The position numbers and the translations under genes were made by a program. Shown one piece after another: positions 7,548 to 16,866 of a DNA stretch of 64,000 nucleotides. The DNA lies in NCBI GenBank assembly GCA_002591745.1, contig PDLQ01000002.1, positions 1-64,000 on the forward strand. Direction: 5' to 3'. Position 1 is the first letter of the stretch; each line of letters begins with the position of its first letter. Source of the DNA: Lewinellaceae bacterium SD302 (lineage in GTDB: Bacteria > Bacteroidota > Bacteroidia > Chitinophagales > Saprospiraceae). The notes beneath the pieces were generated by a model. It had not been told where the DNA came from. It did no database searches and saw nothing but the letters and a program-made list of their open reading frames with translations.

Positions 7548-8420
7548 ATGCTCAGCGTACTCATTCCGGTCTATGACTACCACGTCGGGCCGCTGGTTCG
7601 TCAGTTGGTAGCTCAATTGCAGCCGGTAGATTTCCCCTGGGAGGTACGGGTGTACGAAGATGCGAGTCCGCCGGGGGATTCAGATTTTAACGCCGAACTT
7701 CGTGAATTAGCTGATCGGGTGGTCTATACCGTCCTTGTTGAAAACCACGGCCGGGCCGCCATCCGTAATCGGTTGGCCCGTGAGGCCCGTTATGAAAATC
7801 TGATTTTTCTGGACGCCGACGGGGCCATCCCAACGGGTTTTATCACGGCCTACGCACCCTATCTGGACAGTGGAAAAGTAGTCTCCGGAGGTCGATTTTA
7901 CTCGGAAGAAAGGTCCATTCCGGGTGATGCATTCCTCCATTGGCTCTACGGTCGAAAACGGGAAAGTAAACCCGCGCTGGTCAGAAGCAAGCAGCCTTAC
8001 GTCGGTTTCCAGACCAATAATTTTCTGGCTCCAAAATCATTGCTACTTTGGCAGCCATTCGATGAAAAAGCCGTCGGCTACGGCCACGAAGACACCCTCT
8101 GGGGCTGGGAGTTAAAGGCGAAAAATATCGAATTGCTACACATCGACAATGCCGTGGAACACTTGGGGCTGGAGGACCACGGGACGTTTTTACGGAAGCA
8201 GGAACGGGCGGTCCACAACCTTAGGGTGTTGCAAGAAAGTCACCCCGGTCTCCCGAGCCGTTTAAGTAGTTTGGCTAGCAAAGTAGCCATGTTCAAATTT
8301 GCCCTGATGCCCTTGCTGTCGATACTGGCACCCCTGGCCAGGCGGCGACTGGACCGGACCCTGCCGGGCAGTTTATACTGGCTGGACCTGCTGAAACTTT
8401 ACTGGTTCTGGAGAGAATGA
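7548..8420 (+). CDS. Glycosyltransferase family 2
   Basis: This 290-residue protein begins with the GT-A Rossmann strand LSVLIPVYDY. It carries a metal-binding DxD-like motif in FLDADGAI (about 86-93) and a catalytic-region acidic motif, GHEDTLWGWEL (about 178). A C-terminal amphipathic or hydrophobic segment (FALMPLLSILAPLARRR) suggests peripheral membrane association. GT2 enzymes transfer a sugar from a nucleotide donor to polysaccharide, lipid or protein acceptors. Donor and acceptor are unknown. The gene contains two copies of the dispersed word (8042-8050 and 8279-8287), the second encoding SKVA. It converges on the next gene with only two bases between stops. Confidence 0.88.
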   Translation: MLSVLIPVYDYHVGPLVRQLVAQLQPVDFPWEVRVYEDASPPGDSDFNAELRELADRVVYTVLVENHGRAAIRNRLAREARYENLIFLDADGAIPTGFITAYAPYLDSGKVVSGGRFYSEERSIPGDAFLHWLYGRKRESKPALVRSKQPYVGFQTNNFLAPKSLLLWQPFDEKAVGYGHEDTLWGWELKAKNIELLHIDNAVEHLGLEDHGTFLRKQERAVHNLRVLQESHPGLPSRLSSLASKVAMFKFALMPLLSILAPLARRRLDRTLPGSLYWLDLLKLYWFWRE

Positions 8421-8422
8421 AT

Positions 8423-9214
8423 TTATATCACTTCCAGGTCTTCCCCTGAAAGCCAGCCTTGCTTGCCATCTCTTAGCGCCACTTTAAAATACTTGCCCTG
8501 ATATTCATCGATGATCCTCAATCTTTGGCCGGCGGTCAATTGCTGTTCAAGGGTGGCTTCGGGGCCCGGGGCTACCCGCAATGGAGCCCGCTCGCTAACG
8601 AGTACGGCCTGGTCAGAACGGGACAGTTCGGCGGCACGGCTATTCCCCAGGAAATAGAAGGTAATGGCCAGCACCAGGGCTGCGCCGGCGGCGGGTAAAA
8701 GCAGGAAGCGACGTTTTTCCGAGAGCCCGGCCCGTTTGAAAAACCAGATGGCAAAGGCTGCTACCGCCAACCACCAGAATAGTCCGGCGAGCAGGTAGGA
8801 AATGGAAATCCCCAGGCGGCTGCCCAGCCATTTCCACCAGCGTTGCAGAAAGAAGCCGGGAAGATCTGCCAGTACGGTTTCCAATTGAGTCTCCGCGAAT
8901 TTTAGATTATTGACGAGGTCTTTTTGCCCCGGTTTAAGGCGCAAACCCCGTTCGTAGGCGAGGATAGCTCTGCCTTCGTCACCGGCAGCCAGATAGGCAT
9001 TTCCCTGGGCGAGATAGAGTTCCGGGGAAGCGAAGCCGCTACTGCGAATGGAATCATAAATAGCGGCGGCATCGGCGGTCTTTCCTTCTTCGAATGCAGT
9101 GGTAGCAGCCTGAAGCTGGCCGTTGAAGTCTTGGGCGGCCAATTGCTCAGCCACGCAAATTTGCACATTCGCAAACATCCAGATTTGCAAAAAATGTAAA
9201 AGGAACCTCTTCAT
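8423..9214 (-). CDS. BatE-like TPR/SH3 membrane protein
   Basis: This 263-residue protein has, in order, a signal sequence, two to three tetratricopeptide repeats (about 35-110; YLAQGNAYLAAGDEGRAILAYERG and its neighbours), two transmembrane helices (about 130-185) and a C-terminal SH3-like domain ending GKQGWLSGEDLEVI. This architecture matches BatE of the Bacteroidota aerotolerance (bat) cluster, but the other bat genes are not adjacent, so the symbol is withheld. It lies 16 bases downstream of the OstA-like gene on the same strand. A TATCTTCG box between them (9219-9226, reverse strand) may be its own promoter. Confidence 0.75.
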   Translation of the reverse strand: MKRFLLHFLQIWMFANVQICVAEQLAAQDFNGQLQAATTAFEEGKTADAAAIYDSIRSSGFASPELYLAQGNAYLAAGDEGRAILAYERGLRLKPGQKDLVNNLKFAETQLETVLADLPGFFLQRWWKWLGSRLGISISYLLAGLFWWLAVAAFAIWFFKRAGLSEKRRFLLLPAAGAALVLAITFYFLGNSRAAELSRSDQAVLVSERAPLRVAPGPEATLEQQLTAGQRLRIIDEYQGKYFKVALRDGKQGWLSGEDLEVI

Positions 9215-9230
9215 GCCGCGAAGATAAGGA

Positions 9231-11333
9231 TTAGCCTCCGGTGTCGGGTACTACGTATTCCTCTTCGGTAGCTTCTTCCAGGGGCACCACGGCCCTGGCC
9301 CGCTTTGAAGGTCCGAACAGATCATCCAGGCTGGCCGGCCGGGCATCACTTTCCCAGCGGAATCCATCCAGTGTCGGCTGGTTATTGCCATTGATGCCAT
9401 TGAGCGGGTCTAGTCGGCCGCTCGGGGCAGTGATGAAACGGATGAAGCGGATGCCACCGCTCAAAAAATCTAACGACATAGCGCTGCACGCCGTCTTGTT
9501 TACGCCGATGTAGGCACCTTCGGCGTCCTGGGCATAGTAGATCACTTCAGCGTTACCCTTCACGTCGGTACGGCGCAGTTCCGTACTGTCGAAATAGGCA
9601 AAGATGTTCTTGCCCTTCACCTGGTTGAAAAAGATCAGGTCAGGACTGGTAACGACCAGGGCACGCCGTTTCAGGTGGACCTTGTCCAATGCATCGTTTT
9701 TCAGATAGATGTCTACCGTGTCAGCCAGTAACTGAGAAGTATCCTGCCAGAGAATGGGATCTTCGTAGAGCGTCAGAATACTGTCGGTGGTATTAAATGA
9801 TAAAGAGTCACAGAGCGCCTGCATATCGGACTTGTAGACCCGAACATCGCGGTATGCGGAAATTTTGCGAGTTTTTGTAGTCTGTTGGTCCTGTAGACCG
9901 GTGGTCTGGTGGTCTTTTGGTCTGGTGATCGTGTCCACCAGTGTACTATCCATACTATTTACTATCAGACTATCACTACTCCCGACTACACCACTCTCGA
10001 CTAAAGAACTATCGACTACCGTACTATCGCCACTCCCGACTGAAGAACTCCCGACTATCAAACTATCCACTACTTCCTGACTAAACAGCGTATCCGCAGA
10101 TAAATAAAGACTGTCTCCATCAAGTACCGTGATGAGCAGAGCCCGATTGCCTCGCCCGCCACTAGCTTTCAGATAGCCGGTTTCCTGGTTGTACTGAGCA
10201 CGCGCGGCGCGAATCTCCAGGTTGGAACTGGTGTCTTGCCAGACGACCTGCCCGGTAGCAAATCCGAATCCGCTGGCGTTATCGAAATCAAGGTTGTCGG
10301 CGGTGAGGATCATGGTGCCATCAATGACTTCGGGGCGGCCACCACTGATCTGGTAGGCGTCGTTCAGTTTGTCGTAGGTAACGGCTTCGCCACGAACGGT
10401 GCGGGCGGAGTCGCGGAGCAGGGCATTGCCTTTCAGGTCGTAGGTTTCCAGGTCTTTACGGTAGGTGATTTTGTCGGCGCGGGCAAACTGGCTATCTCCG
10501 TCGCGAACGTAGGCCTGACCTTCGAGGATGTATTCCTGACGCTGACCGAAATAGCTGATACTGTCAGCCGCCGCGATCTGGCTGCCACTGCGGTATTGGG
10601 CGTTCTGGCGGAATACGGCCTGATTGGTGGTGACGTTGTAGAAGCCATCTTCGCAGTAGATCTCGGCCGTATCGGTGCGGATGACCGTAGGGCCGAGGAA
10701 ATAAACTGTTTCGCTGGGCGAGTCGTACATCAGGGTGTCGGCGCGAAGCTCGAACTGCTCGCCGATGACCACTACGGAGTCGCGAAAGTAAATTCGATCG
10801 GCTGCGGCATAGTAGTAGCCACGGGTGCTGAAGAGCTGGGTCTTGCCGTCGGTGAGGCGACCCCCGGTGGTATAGGTGGCCAGTTTTTCGGCCAGGTCGT
10901 AGCGGAGGGCATCGGTGTAAAGTTCGCGGTCGCCGTTTTGAAGGACTACGTTCCTTCTCAGGTCAGCCAGCTGGGTTTCGGCATTGTAGTCCAGGTATTC
11001 GGCGAAGGCTGCGATACTGTCACCTTGCTGGATGATGACGTTGTTGTAAGCGTAGAGCTGGACTTCCTCCACCAGATCGGCGGAGTCGCAGTACATGTAA
11101 ATGCTATCCTGACTCAGTTCTACCTGACCGATCAGTTTTTGGACAACCCGGCGATTTCTACCTCGGAGTACCCGTAGTTGCTCGGAAAAGTCGATATTGA
11201 TGATCTCGGTCCCGGAGGTGTCGGGCCTGGATTCCGGAGCTGTCTGCGCTGCTACTTTGCTAGTAAACATAGCCATACTGCCCGCAAAAAGCAGGAAGAT
11301 GATGCGGAAGGATATGGTAGGTTTTGGACTCAT
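9231..11333 (-). CDS. OstA-like (LPS transport family) envelope protein
   Basis: This 700-residue exported protein starts MSPKPTISFRIIFLLFAGSM and has a signal peptide ending VAAQ. It is built of repeated beta-strand units of the OstA/LptA jellyroll type (VELSQDSIYMYCDSADL, VVLQNGDRELYTDALRYD and so on). In Bacteroidota such proteins are annotated as OstA-like and presumed to take part in lipopolysaccharide transport. A low-complexity insert of about 70 residues (roughly 440-515, DNA 9865-10090) of Ser/Asp/Val/Gly iterates interrupts the fold. The start at 11333 is chosen over a longer frame because of the signal peptide and a nearby TACCTTTG promoter box. The signal cleavage region is encoded by one copy of the dispersed word (11251-11259). 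Confidence 0.82.
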   Translation of the reverse strand: MSPKPTISFRIIFLLFAGSMAMFTSKVAAQTAPESRPDTSGTEIINIDFSEQLRVLRGRNRRVVQKLIGQVELSQDSIYMYCDSADLVEEVQLYAYNNVIIQQGDSIAAFAEYLDYNAETQLADLRRNVVLQNGDRELYTDALRYDLAEKLATYTTGGRLTDGKTQLFSTRGYYYAAADRIYFRDSVVVIGEQFELRADTLMYDSPSETVYFLGPTVIRTDTAEIYCEDGFYNVTTNQAVFRQNAQYRSGSQIAAADSISYFGQRQEYILEGQAYVRDGDSQFARADKITYRKDLETYDLKGNALLRDSARTVRGEAVTYDKLNDAYQISGGRPEVIDGTMILTADNLDFDNASGFGFATGQVVWQDTSSNLEIRAARAQYNQETGYLKASGGRGNRALLITVLDGDSLYLSADTLFSQEVVDSLIVGSSSVGSGDSTVVDSSLVESGVVGSSDSLIVNSMDSTLVDTITRPKDHQTTGLQDQQTTKTRKISAYRDVRVYKSDMQALCDSLSFNTTDSILTLYEDPILWQDTSQLLADTVDIYLKNDALDKVHLKRRALVVTSPDLIFFNQVKGKNIFAYFDSTELRRTDVKGNAEVIYYAQDAEGAYIGVNKTACSAMSLDFLSGGIRFIRFITAPSGRLDPLNGINGNNQPTLDGFRWESDARPASLDDLFGPSKRARAVVPLEEATEEEYVVPDTGG
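9865..10090 (-). repeat. Iterated low-complexity insert inside the OstA-like gene
   Basis: Short words related to TAGTCGGGAGT and GATAGT, followed by TGGTCT/GGTGGTCT iterates, repeat degenerately for about 225 bases without breaking the reading frame. The encoded segment is Ser/Asp/Val-rich (VGSSSVGSGDSTVVDSS), then Gln/Thr/Lys-rich. It resembles the locus-specific iterated words found in intergenic spacers of this window. Confidence 0.65.
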
Positions 11334-11352
11334 GCGCGGTAAAAACAACGCA

Positions 11353-11360
11353 CAAAGGTA
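11353..11360 (-). promoter_or_regulatory. -7 box of the OstA-like gene
   Basis: On the reverse strand TACCTTTG matches TAnnTTTG and lies 19 bases upstream of the chosen ATG at 11333, supporting that start. No clear -33 element was found. Confidence 0.4.
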
Positions 11361-11412
11361 AAGCAATGCCGCCAGTGTGGGAGGACTTAACTTTTTTTTA
11401 GAACTTTGCGCC

Positions 11413-11844
11413 ATGATTCAACGTATCCAGTCCATTTTTCTGCTGCTGGCCTCTGGCAGCTGTTTTAGTCTTTTCGGCCTGCCGGTAGCGGATACCGAGC
11501 AAGCCCAGGCGGGTAGCGAACTATTTGCCGACGCCGAATTCACGCTCTTTGACGCACCGGTATTGCTGGGCCTGATCGGCTTGGCCGGGGCCATTTTGCT
11601 GGTCGGCATTTTCCTGTTCCGCAACCGCAAGCTTCAGAGCAGTCTGAGTATGTTGGCCGTTGCCCTGGTGGCCGCTGGTGTCGCTTATGGTTTCTACGAG
11701 TTGTCCACCGATGCTGCCCAAGAGATGGCCACTTTCGCCTCCGGCACGGTCTTGCCGCTGGTAGCGATGGTGTTTGCTTATCTGGCGAAGGTGTTCATCA
11801 ATAAAGATGAGAAACTGGTGCGCAGCGCTGATCGTTTGCGGTAA
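11413..11844 (+). CDS. DUF4293-family membrane protein
   Basis: This 143-residue protein starts MIQRIQSIFLLLAS, the conserved opening of the Bacteroidota-specific DUF4293 family. It has four hydrophobic segments: the N-terminal helix, about 50-70, about 77-95 and about 108-128. A short charged tail follows (FINKDEKLVRSADRLR). Function is unknown. The ATG at 11413 is preferred over an upstream in-frame start at 11377 because it begins the family motif. It is divergent from the OstA-like gene, about 80 bases between starts. Confidence 0.8.
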   Translation: MIQRIQSIFLLLASGSCFSLFGLPVADTEQAQAGSELFADAEFTLFDAPVLLGLIGLAGAILLVGIFLFRNRKLQSSLSMLAVALVAAGVAYGFYELSTDAAQEMATFASGTVLPLVAMVFAYLAKVFINKDEKLVRSADRLR

Positions 11845-11884
11845 GCGACGTGAACTTAGGGTTCTTCGCCGGGACGCTTTGCAA

Positions 11885-12008
11885 GTAGGCGTATTTTTGA
11901 CTTCAACTCCGAGGACCGAAGGGACGATCACCGAAGGTAAAGTAGCCATGTTGGTTAAGGGCTAACTCTGAGAGTCCTGCAATGATCGCTGAAGGTGAAA
12001 TAGCAAGG
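11885..12008 (+). repeat. Dispersed repeat, two degenerate tandem copies
   Basis: The first copy (about 11885-11946) contains TTTTTGACTTCAACTC, GATCACCGAAGGTAAAGTAGC and their surroundings, and it recurs inverted at 49820-49893. The second copy (about 11961-12008) is a decayed version with AACTCTGAGAGTCC and GATCGCTGAAGGTGAAATAGC. Both end in a variant of the dispersed CAAAGTAGC word. The rest of the 11845-12200 spacer holds only the promoter below. Confidence 0.65.
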
Positions 12009-12049
12009 CTGTTGGCCTTCAGAGAAGGAATAATTTTAAAAACAAAATG

Positions 12050-12081
12050 TTTGTTTTGTTTCTTTCGTCTCGTTATATTTG
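12050..12081 (+). promoter_or_regulatory. Promoter of the topoisomerase gene
   Basis: TATATTTG at 12074-12081 fits the -7 consensus exactly and TTTG at 12050-12053 is a suitable -33 element with a 20-base spacer. A second, weaker box, TATCTTCG, lies near 12126. The coding start is at 12201, leaving a leader of about 110 bases. Confidence 0.5.
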
Positions 12082-12200
12082 CAAAGCCCACCGCGAGAAC
12101 TAAATCCTCCAGGTTTCAATCATTATCTTCGCGTGAGCCTCATCAGTTGTTCGTGGCCACATGAACGAAATGATGGTTTTAATACAGTGAAAATTATACC

Positions 12201-14105
12201 ATGGCGCAGAGCAATTATACCGAAGACAACATCCGCAGCCTTGACTGGAAAGAGCATATTCGCCTCCGGCCGGGGATGTACATCGGTAAGCTGGGCGACG
12301 GTGCCTCGCCGGACGACGGTATCTATATATTGCTCAAGGAAGTACTGGACAACTGCATTGATGAGTTCGTGATGGGCTTCGGAAAGCAGGTGGAAATCAA
12401 CATTAAGGACGGAGTGGTGTCTATCCGTGATTACGGCCGGGGAATTCCGCTGGGTAAGGTGATCGACTGTGTCTCCAAGATCAATACCGGTGGTAAATAC
12501 GATAGTAAAGCCTTCAAAAAATCCGTCGGTCTGAACGGAGTGGGTACCAAGGCCGTGAATGCCCTGAGTGACAATTTCAAGGTCATGGCCGTCCGCGAAG
12601 GCAAAGCTAAGGAAGCCGATTTTGAGAAAGGCGTATTGGTGAAGGACCACCGGGTGAAAAAGACCACCGAAGGCAACGGCACCCTGGTTTCTTTCGTACC
12701 CGATGCTTCCATCTTTAAGAATTATAAGTTTCGCCAGGATTACGTAGAAAATCAACTCTGGAACTACGCTTATCTCAATGCCGGGCTCAAACTGAAGTAC
12801 AACGGTAAAACGCTGGTTTCTAAAAACGGCCTGCTGGATCTGCTGACCCGCAAGACCAATCCGGAAAATCTGCGTTACCCGATCATTCACATCAAGGGTC
12901 ACGACATCGAGGTTGCCGTTACTCACGGGAATGCTTACGGAGAGACGATCCATAGTTTCGTCAACGGCCAACACACTACCCAAGGGGGAACACACCTGAA
13001 TGCCTTCCGCGAAGCTTACGTAGATACCATTCAAAAACACTTCAACAAAAACTACGATCGCCGCGATATTCTGGCGAGTATCATCAGTGCTATAGCCATC
13101 AAAGTAGAGGAGCCGGTCTTTGAGTCTCAGACGAAAACCAAACTTGGCTCTACCGACATCGGACCAAACGGGCCGACCGTCCGTACTTTTCTCAAGAACT
13201 TCCTGAACGAGAAGCTGGATAATTTCCTGCACATCAACCCCACGGTAGCCGAGGCTATTGAAAAGCGGATCAAACAATCGGAAAGGGAGCGAAAAGAGAT
13301 TGCCGGTATCAAAAAACTGGCTAATCAACGTGCCAAGAAGGCTAATCTGCACAACAAGAAGCTGCGCGATTGCCGGAACCACTACAATGATAAATCCAAA
13401 AAAGTAACCGAAGAAAATAAGCTGGCGACCACCATTTTTATCACCGAGGGTGATTCGGCCAGCGGTTCGATCACCGTAGCCCGCGATGTGCAAAGCCAGG
13501 CAGTATTTTCCCTGCGGGGTAAGCCACTGAACTGCTTCGGACTGACCAAAAAAGTAGTTTACGAAAATGAGGAGTTCAACCTCCTTCAACACGCGCTCAA
13601 TATTGAAGACGGGGTAGAGGGCATTCGTTACAACCGCGTGGTGATTGCCACCGACGCGGACGTGGATGGTATGCACATTCGCCTGCTGCTACTGACTTTC
13701 TTCCTCCAGTTCTTTCCGGATATGGTGGAGAAAGGGCATCTCTATATTCTGGAAACGCCCCTCTTCCGGGTACGCGACAAGCAATTCACCTTCTATTGTT
13801 ACAGCGAAGCCGAAAAACAGGAAGCCATCGCTGCCCTGCGCGGTAAGCCAGAAATTACCCGTTTCAAGGGACTGGGCGAGATCAGCCCCGACGAATTTAA
13901 AGGCTTCATCGATGATAACATCAAGCTAGAGCCGGTGGTGATGCCCGAAGGCACCAATATCGAAGAAATCCTATCCTACTACATGGGTAAGAATACACCG
14001 ACCCGCCAGAAATTCATCATCAATAACCTGCGCCTGGAAAAAGACGAGGATATGGATGACGATGGCGTAAAGGATGTAGAACAATTGGAAGGCGCTGCGG
14101 CTTAG
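12201..14105 (+). CDS. parE: DNA topoisomerase IV subunit B (type IIA, GyrB/ParE)
   Basis: This 634-residue type IIA topoisomerase ATPase subunit has the GHKL ATP site ([16 protein letters not shown], and the lid [19 protein letters not shown]) and the transducer domain. The TOPRIM domain has TEGDSASG and DADVDGMHI, followed by the C-terminal [13 protein letters not shown] motif. With the A subunit it would decatenate or relax DNA. It lacks the insert of long GyrB proteins, and Bacteroidota normally carry a separate gyrB, so ParE is the better name. The parC partner is not adjacent: the next gene is convergent with two bases between stops. The acidic tail ([14 protein letters not shown]) is a minor oddity. 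Confidence 0.9.
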   Translation: MAQSNYTEDNIRSLDWKEHIRLRPGMYIGKLGDGASPDDGIYILLKEVLDNCIDEFVMGFGKQVEINIKDGVVSIRDYGRGIPLGKVIDCVSKINTGGKYDSKAFKKSVGLNGVGTKAVNALSDNFKVMAVREGKAKEADFEKGVLVKDHRVKKTTEGNGTLVSFVPDASIFKNYKFRQDYVENQLWNYAYLNAGLKLKYNGKTLVSKNGLLDLLTRKTNPENLRYPIIHIKGHDIEVAVTHGNAYGETIHSFVNGQHTTQGGTHLNAFREAYVDTIQKHFNKNYDRRDILASIISAIAIKVEEPVFESQTKTKLGSTDIGPNGPTVRTFLKNFLNEKLDNFLHINPTVAEAIEKRIKQSERERKEIAGIKKLANQRAKKANLHNKKLRDCRNHYNDKSKKVTEENKLATTIFITEGDSASGSITVARDVQSQAVFSLRGKPLNCFGLTKKVVYENEEFNLLQHALNIEDGVEGIRYNRVVIATDADVDGMHIRLLLLTFFLQFFPDMVEKGHLYILETPLFRVRDKQFTFYCYSEAEKQEAIAALRGKPEITRFKGLGEISPDEFKGFIDDNIKLEPVVMPEGTNIEEILSYYMGKNTPTRQKFIINNLRLEKDEDMDDDGVKDVEQLEGAAA

Positions 14106-14107
14106 AG

Positions 14108-15226
14108 CTACCAGGCCATTTCCTGAAACTTAATACCAAGTGATTTCTCAATACCCGGTATCTTATGTTTTTCACCGGCGGTGATCAGTGCAATAGACTG
14201 ACCCACCTTGCCAGCTCTGGCCGTACGACCACTTCGGTGGGTGTAGTACTCCAGTTGTTCCGGCAATTGGTGGTGTAAAATGAAGGTCAGGTCATTTACG
14301 TCAATTCCTCTGGCGGAAACATCAGTGGATACTAATACTTGAAGGTTTTCTTTTCTGAAGGCACGCATTACTTTGTCCCGTTCTTTCTGCTTCATGTCAC
14401 CCTCTAATGCACCAACGGGAAATCCTTTTTCTTGTAGCTGCTTGGTCAATGTCCTGACGCCAGCTTTGGTTCTACAAAAAATGATACCTCTCTCCCCTTT
14501 GCTTTCATTCAAAATTCCGGAAATCACGTCCAATTTTTGCTTGATCTCGGTTTTTATGAAGCGATGCGTAATGTTTGAGTTAACTACAGACTTTTTATTG
14601 ACCTGGATATTGACCGAGTCTGCGGACATGAACCGTTTTACAATCTGTTTGATCCCTTCGGGCATCGTAGCCGAAAATAACCAAGTGTTACGCTGAGATT
14701 TATTGTAACTCAGAATCCTGTTCAGGTCTTGCTTGAATCCCATGCTGAGCATTTCATCTGCCTCATCCAGTACAACCGTCTTGACGTGAGCGATATCTAC
14801 CCCTCCGCGCTCAATGAGGTCCAACAAACGCCCCGGAGTAGCCACGACTATGTGGGTTGGTCTTTTCAGGGCTTTCATTTGCCGGCCTATTTTTTCACCG
14901 CCATAAACAGCTTCCGCGAAAATCTTCTCATCAATATATTTCGTGAATTTGAAGAGTTGCTTTTTGATCTGCTGAACGAGTTCACGGGTAGGAGCAATAA
15001 CCAAACCCTGCACCACTGGCTGATCGACATCGATTGACTTCAATAGGGGGAGTCCGAAGGCAGCTGTTTTACCGGTCCCGGTCTGGGCCAGGCCGATCAG
15101 GTCCGTCCGCCTGCTTAAAAGCAACGGGATCGCGGCTTCCTGAATTTGGGTCGGGTTTATAATATTAAGCTCATTCAAGCCTTTTACGTAATCACTACTG
15201 ATGCCCAGGTCGGTAAACGTTTTCAT
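14108..15226 (-). CDS. DEAD-box RNA helicase (RhlE/CshA type)
   Basis: This 372-residue protein contains all DEAD-box motifs in order: the Q motif (NPTQIQ), AQTGTGKT, PTRELV, TPGRLLD, DEAD, SAT, IIFCRT, STDVSARGIDV and HRSGRTARAG. It is close to the minimal two-domain core and lacks the long basic C-terminal tail of many RhlE proteins. Such enzymes remodel RNA in ribosome assembly and mRNA decay, often under cold stress. It is convergent with parE and divergent from the DUF1853 gene. Base composition here is visibly more AT-rich than in parE. Confidence 0.93.
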   Translation of the reverse strand: MKTFTDLGISSDYVKGLNELNIINPTQIQEAAIPLLLSRRTDLIGLAQTGTGKTAAFGLPLLKSIDVDQPVVQGLVIAPTRELVQQIKKQLFKFTKYIDEKIFAEAVYGGEKIGRQMKALKRPTHIVVATPGRLLDLIERGGVDIAHVKTVVLDEADEMLSMGFKQDLNRILSYNKSQRNTWLFSATMPEGIKQIVKRFMSADSVNIQVNKKSVVNSNITHRFIKTEIKQKLDVISGILNESKGERGIIFCRTKAGVRTLTKQLQEKGFPVGALEGDMKQKERDKVMRAFRKENLQVLVSTDVSARGIDVNDLTFILHHQLPEQLEYYTHRSGRTARAGKVGQSIALITAGEKHKIPGIEKSLGIKFQEMAW

Positions 15227-15263
15227 TCTTTTTTCATAAAGGTAGTCTGTATTTTAGCAAACG

Positions 15264-16073
15264 ATGGATGCTCTGATGAAATTACGCTACGAAGGCTGCC
15301 TGTCTACACCGGCGCTTTGGCGGGGTGAGGCTGCATTCCCATATCGGCAAATCACCTTGAAAGAAGGCTACAATCACAAGGGGGCCACTGCTGTTTTCAA
15401 AAGCCGGCGCCTGGGAAAACTAGTCGAGGAGCTTATTTTTTATCAGTTGAAAAAGCAGGATTCAATCAGCTGGATTTGCGATAATCTTCAAATTCAGGAC
15501 GGTAAGCGAACGATCGGGGAGATTGACGCACTTTTCTATCGGAATGATCAAGCCGTTCATTTGGAAGTTGCTTACAAGTTTTATCTGTACGATACACTTG
15601 AGCAGTATGATCAGCCACTTGGGCATTGGATCGGGCCCAATCGAAATGATCGGCTAGATTACAAGCTGAAGAAGTTACACGACCGCCAGTTCTCGTTGTT
15701 GTTCAATGATCTTACTAAACCTTACCTCGAACGACACGGACTGAAAGCGGATCAAATTATTCAGAAAGTTTGCTTCAAGGCGCAGTTGTTCGTCCCTTAT
15801 GGTCATACGTCTTTCGCTGTCTCCCCAATAAACTCAAAATGTGTAGTCGGCTATTATATCTCTCACCGTGAATTAGGGATATTGAGTACTTGCAAATTTT
15901 ATCTTCCGCAAAAAATCGATTGGCTGATCGCACCGTACCCCGGCGTAAGTTGGATCGATCATTCCAGGATGATCGAAGAAGTTCAACCATTAATTAATAA
16001 CGGGAGATCGCCGCTGGTCTGGGTAAAAGATAAAGATGATGTACTGACCAAATGCTTTATCGTTTACTGGTAA
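15264..16073 (+). CDS. DUF1853 family protein (possible PD-(D/E)xK-like fold)
   Basis: This 269-residue protein has DUF1853 signature segments: IGEIDALFY, HLEVAYKFYLY, and WIGPNRNDRLDYKLKKLHDRQ. The acidic residues of GEIDAL followed by E-x3-K in LEVAYKFY resemble the active site of PD-(D/E)xK nucleases, but the family has no experimentally known function that I recall. The start at 15264 was kept, and MKLRYEG at 15279 is an alternative. It ends 18 bases before the stop of the convergent methyltransferase. Confidence 0.75.
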   Translation: MDALMKLRYEGCLSTPALWRGEAAFPYRQITLKEGYNHKGATAVFKSRRLGKLVEELIFYQLKKQDSISWICDNLQIQDGKRTIGEIDALFYRNDQAVHLEVAYKFYLYDTLEQYDQPLGHWIGPNRNDRLDYKLKKLHDRQFSLLFNDLTKPYLERHGLKADQIIQKVCFKAQLFVPYGHTSFAVSPINSKCVVGYYISHRELGILSTCKFYLPQKIDWLIAPYPGVSWIDHSRMIEEVQPLINNGRSPLVWVKDKDDVLTKCFIVYW

Positions 16074-16091
16074 ATAGTTGGGTGAAACTGA

Positions 16092-16838
16092 TTACTTCTC
16101 TACTAGTATAACCCGCTCCCCTTCCTTAAACCCAAGCTGTTCCGTTTTAGGATCACTGGGAAAAGCCAATACTTCAACCCCAAAGCCTGCGGAAGATAAC
16201 CGTTCCGTCAAGTCCCTCACCGAATAAATTCGCACGTGATCGTCTTGCCCGAAATGTTCCAGCCGCCCCTCCGGCGTAGTAATACTATAATCTTCTAAGG
16301 AAGAGCCATCTACGGAGCAGTAAGGGGTCTGAATAAAGCCGCTGCCACCGGGTCTCAGGATGCGGTAAAGTTCATTCATCGCCTGTCTGTCCTCTACGAT
16401 GTGTTCGAGGATGTGGTAACAGATGACCAGGTCGTAGCTATCATCATTCAGCCTGGTGTCACGGAGGTCAAAGGAGTTCTCAGCGTCGAACTCCCCTACG
16501 TAATCGCTGGTGTGGTAAGTAAGCTCCGGGTAAGTGGTAATAATTTTATCCCGGAAGTAGCTGGCGGGAGACAGGTGCAATACTTTGGTTTTCGGTCCGC
16601 GCCGCTCAATCTCGTCGGACAGAAGCGTAAACAAGCGCCGCCCCCGGGCCAGAGAACCACAGCGCGGACAAATCCGCTGCTCCCCCACAAATCCGCGTAG
16701 TTGCGCCTCGCAAATGTTACAGCGATGAGCGGCTCCCCTGAAAAATGGATACGCCAGATTCCGCAACATCCTTTCATTCTTTTGAATGAAGTCATTTGGT
16801 ACGAGACGTTTGAGCGTGTTTTTAAGGAGGTTGTACAT
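16092..16838 (-). CDS. Zinc-ribbon class I SAM-dependent methyltransferase
   Basis: This 248-residue protein has an N-terminal zinc ribbon (CNIC about 41-44 and CPRCGSLARGRRL about 58-70). A Rossmann-type methyltransferase domain follows, with VLHLSPASYF (motif I region), HTSDYVGEFDAENSFDLRD, and DLVICYHILEHIVED (motif IV), then LRPGGSGFIQTP. The H-I-L-E-H and R-P-G-G patterns are typical of Methyltransf_11 enzymes, many of them acting in cell-surface glycan synthesis. The substrate is unknown. A TACCTTTG box on the reverse strand at 16859-16866 is a likely promoter. Confidence 0.82.
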   Translation of the reverse strand: MYNLLKNTLKRLVPNDFIQKNERMLRNLAYPFFRGAAHRCNICEAQLRGFVGEQRICPRCGSLARGRRLFTLLSDEIERRGPKTKVLHLSPASYFRDKIITTYPELTYHTSDYVGEFDAENSFDLRDTRLNDDSYDLVICYHILEHIVEDRQAMNELYRILRPGGSGFIQTPYCSVDGSSLEDYSITTPEGRLEHFGQDDHVRIYSVRDLTERLSSAGFGVEVLAFPSDPKTEQLGFKEGERVILVEK

Positions 16839-16858
16839 TAACGGATATTGGTCTAGGC

Positions 16859-16866
16859 CAAAGGTA
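16859..16866 (-). promoter_or_regulatory. -7 box of the methyltransferase gene
   Basis: Reverse-strand TACCTTTG matches TAnnTTTG, 20 bases upstream of the ATG. A TTG 16 bases further up may serve as the -33 element. The rest of the 16867-17110 spacer shows only a short perfect hairpin, AGCGACCT/AGGTCGCT, near 17093-17110. Confidence 0.4.

Noticed and set aside
10236-11177. 313-codon forward frame opposite the OstA-like gene
   Set aside because: It is an antisense shadow of a well-supported coding gene with signal peptide and beta-strand repeats. The translation is Gly/Val-rich without domain features.
12123-13676. 517-codon reverse frame opposite parE
   Set aside because: ParE is unmistakable on the other strand. 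The antisense frame is a codon-bias artefact.
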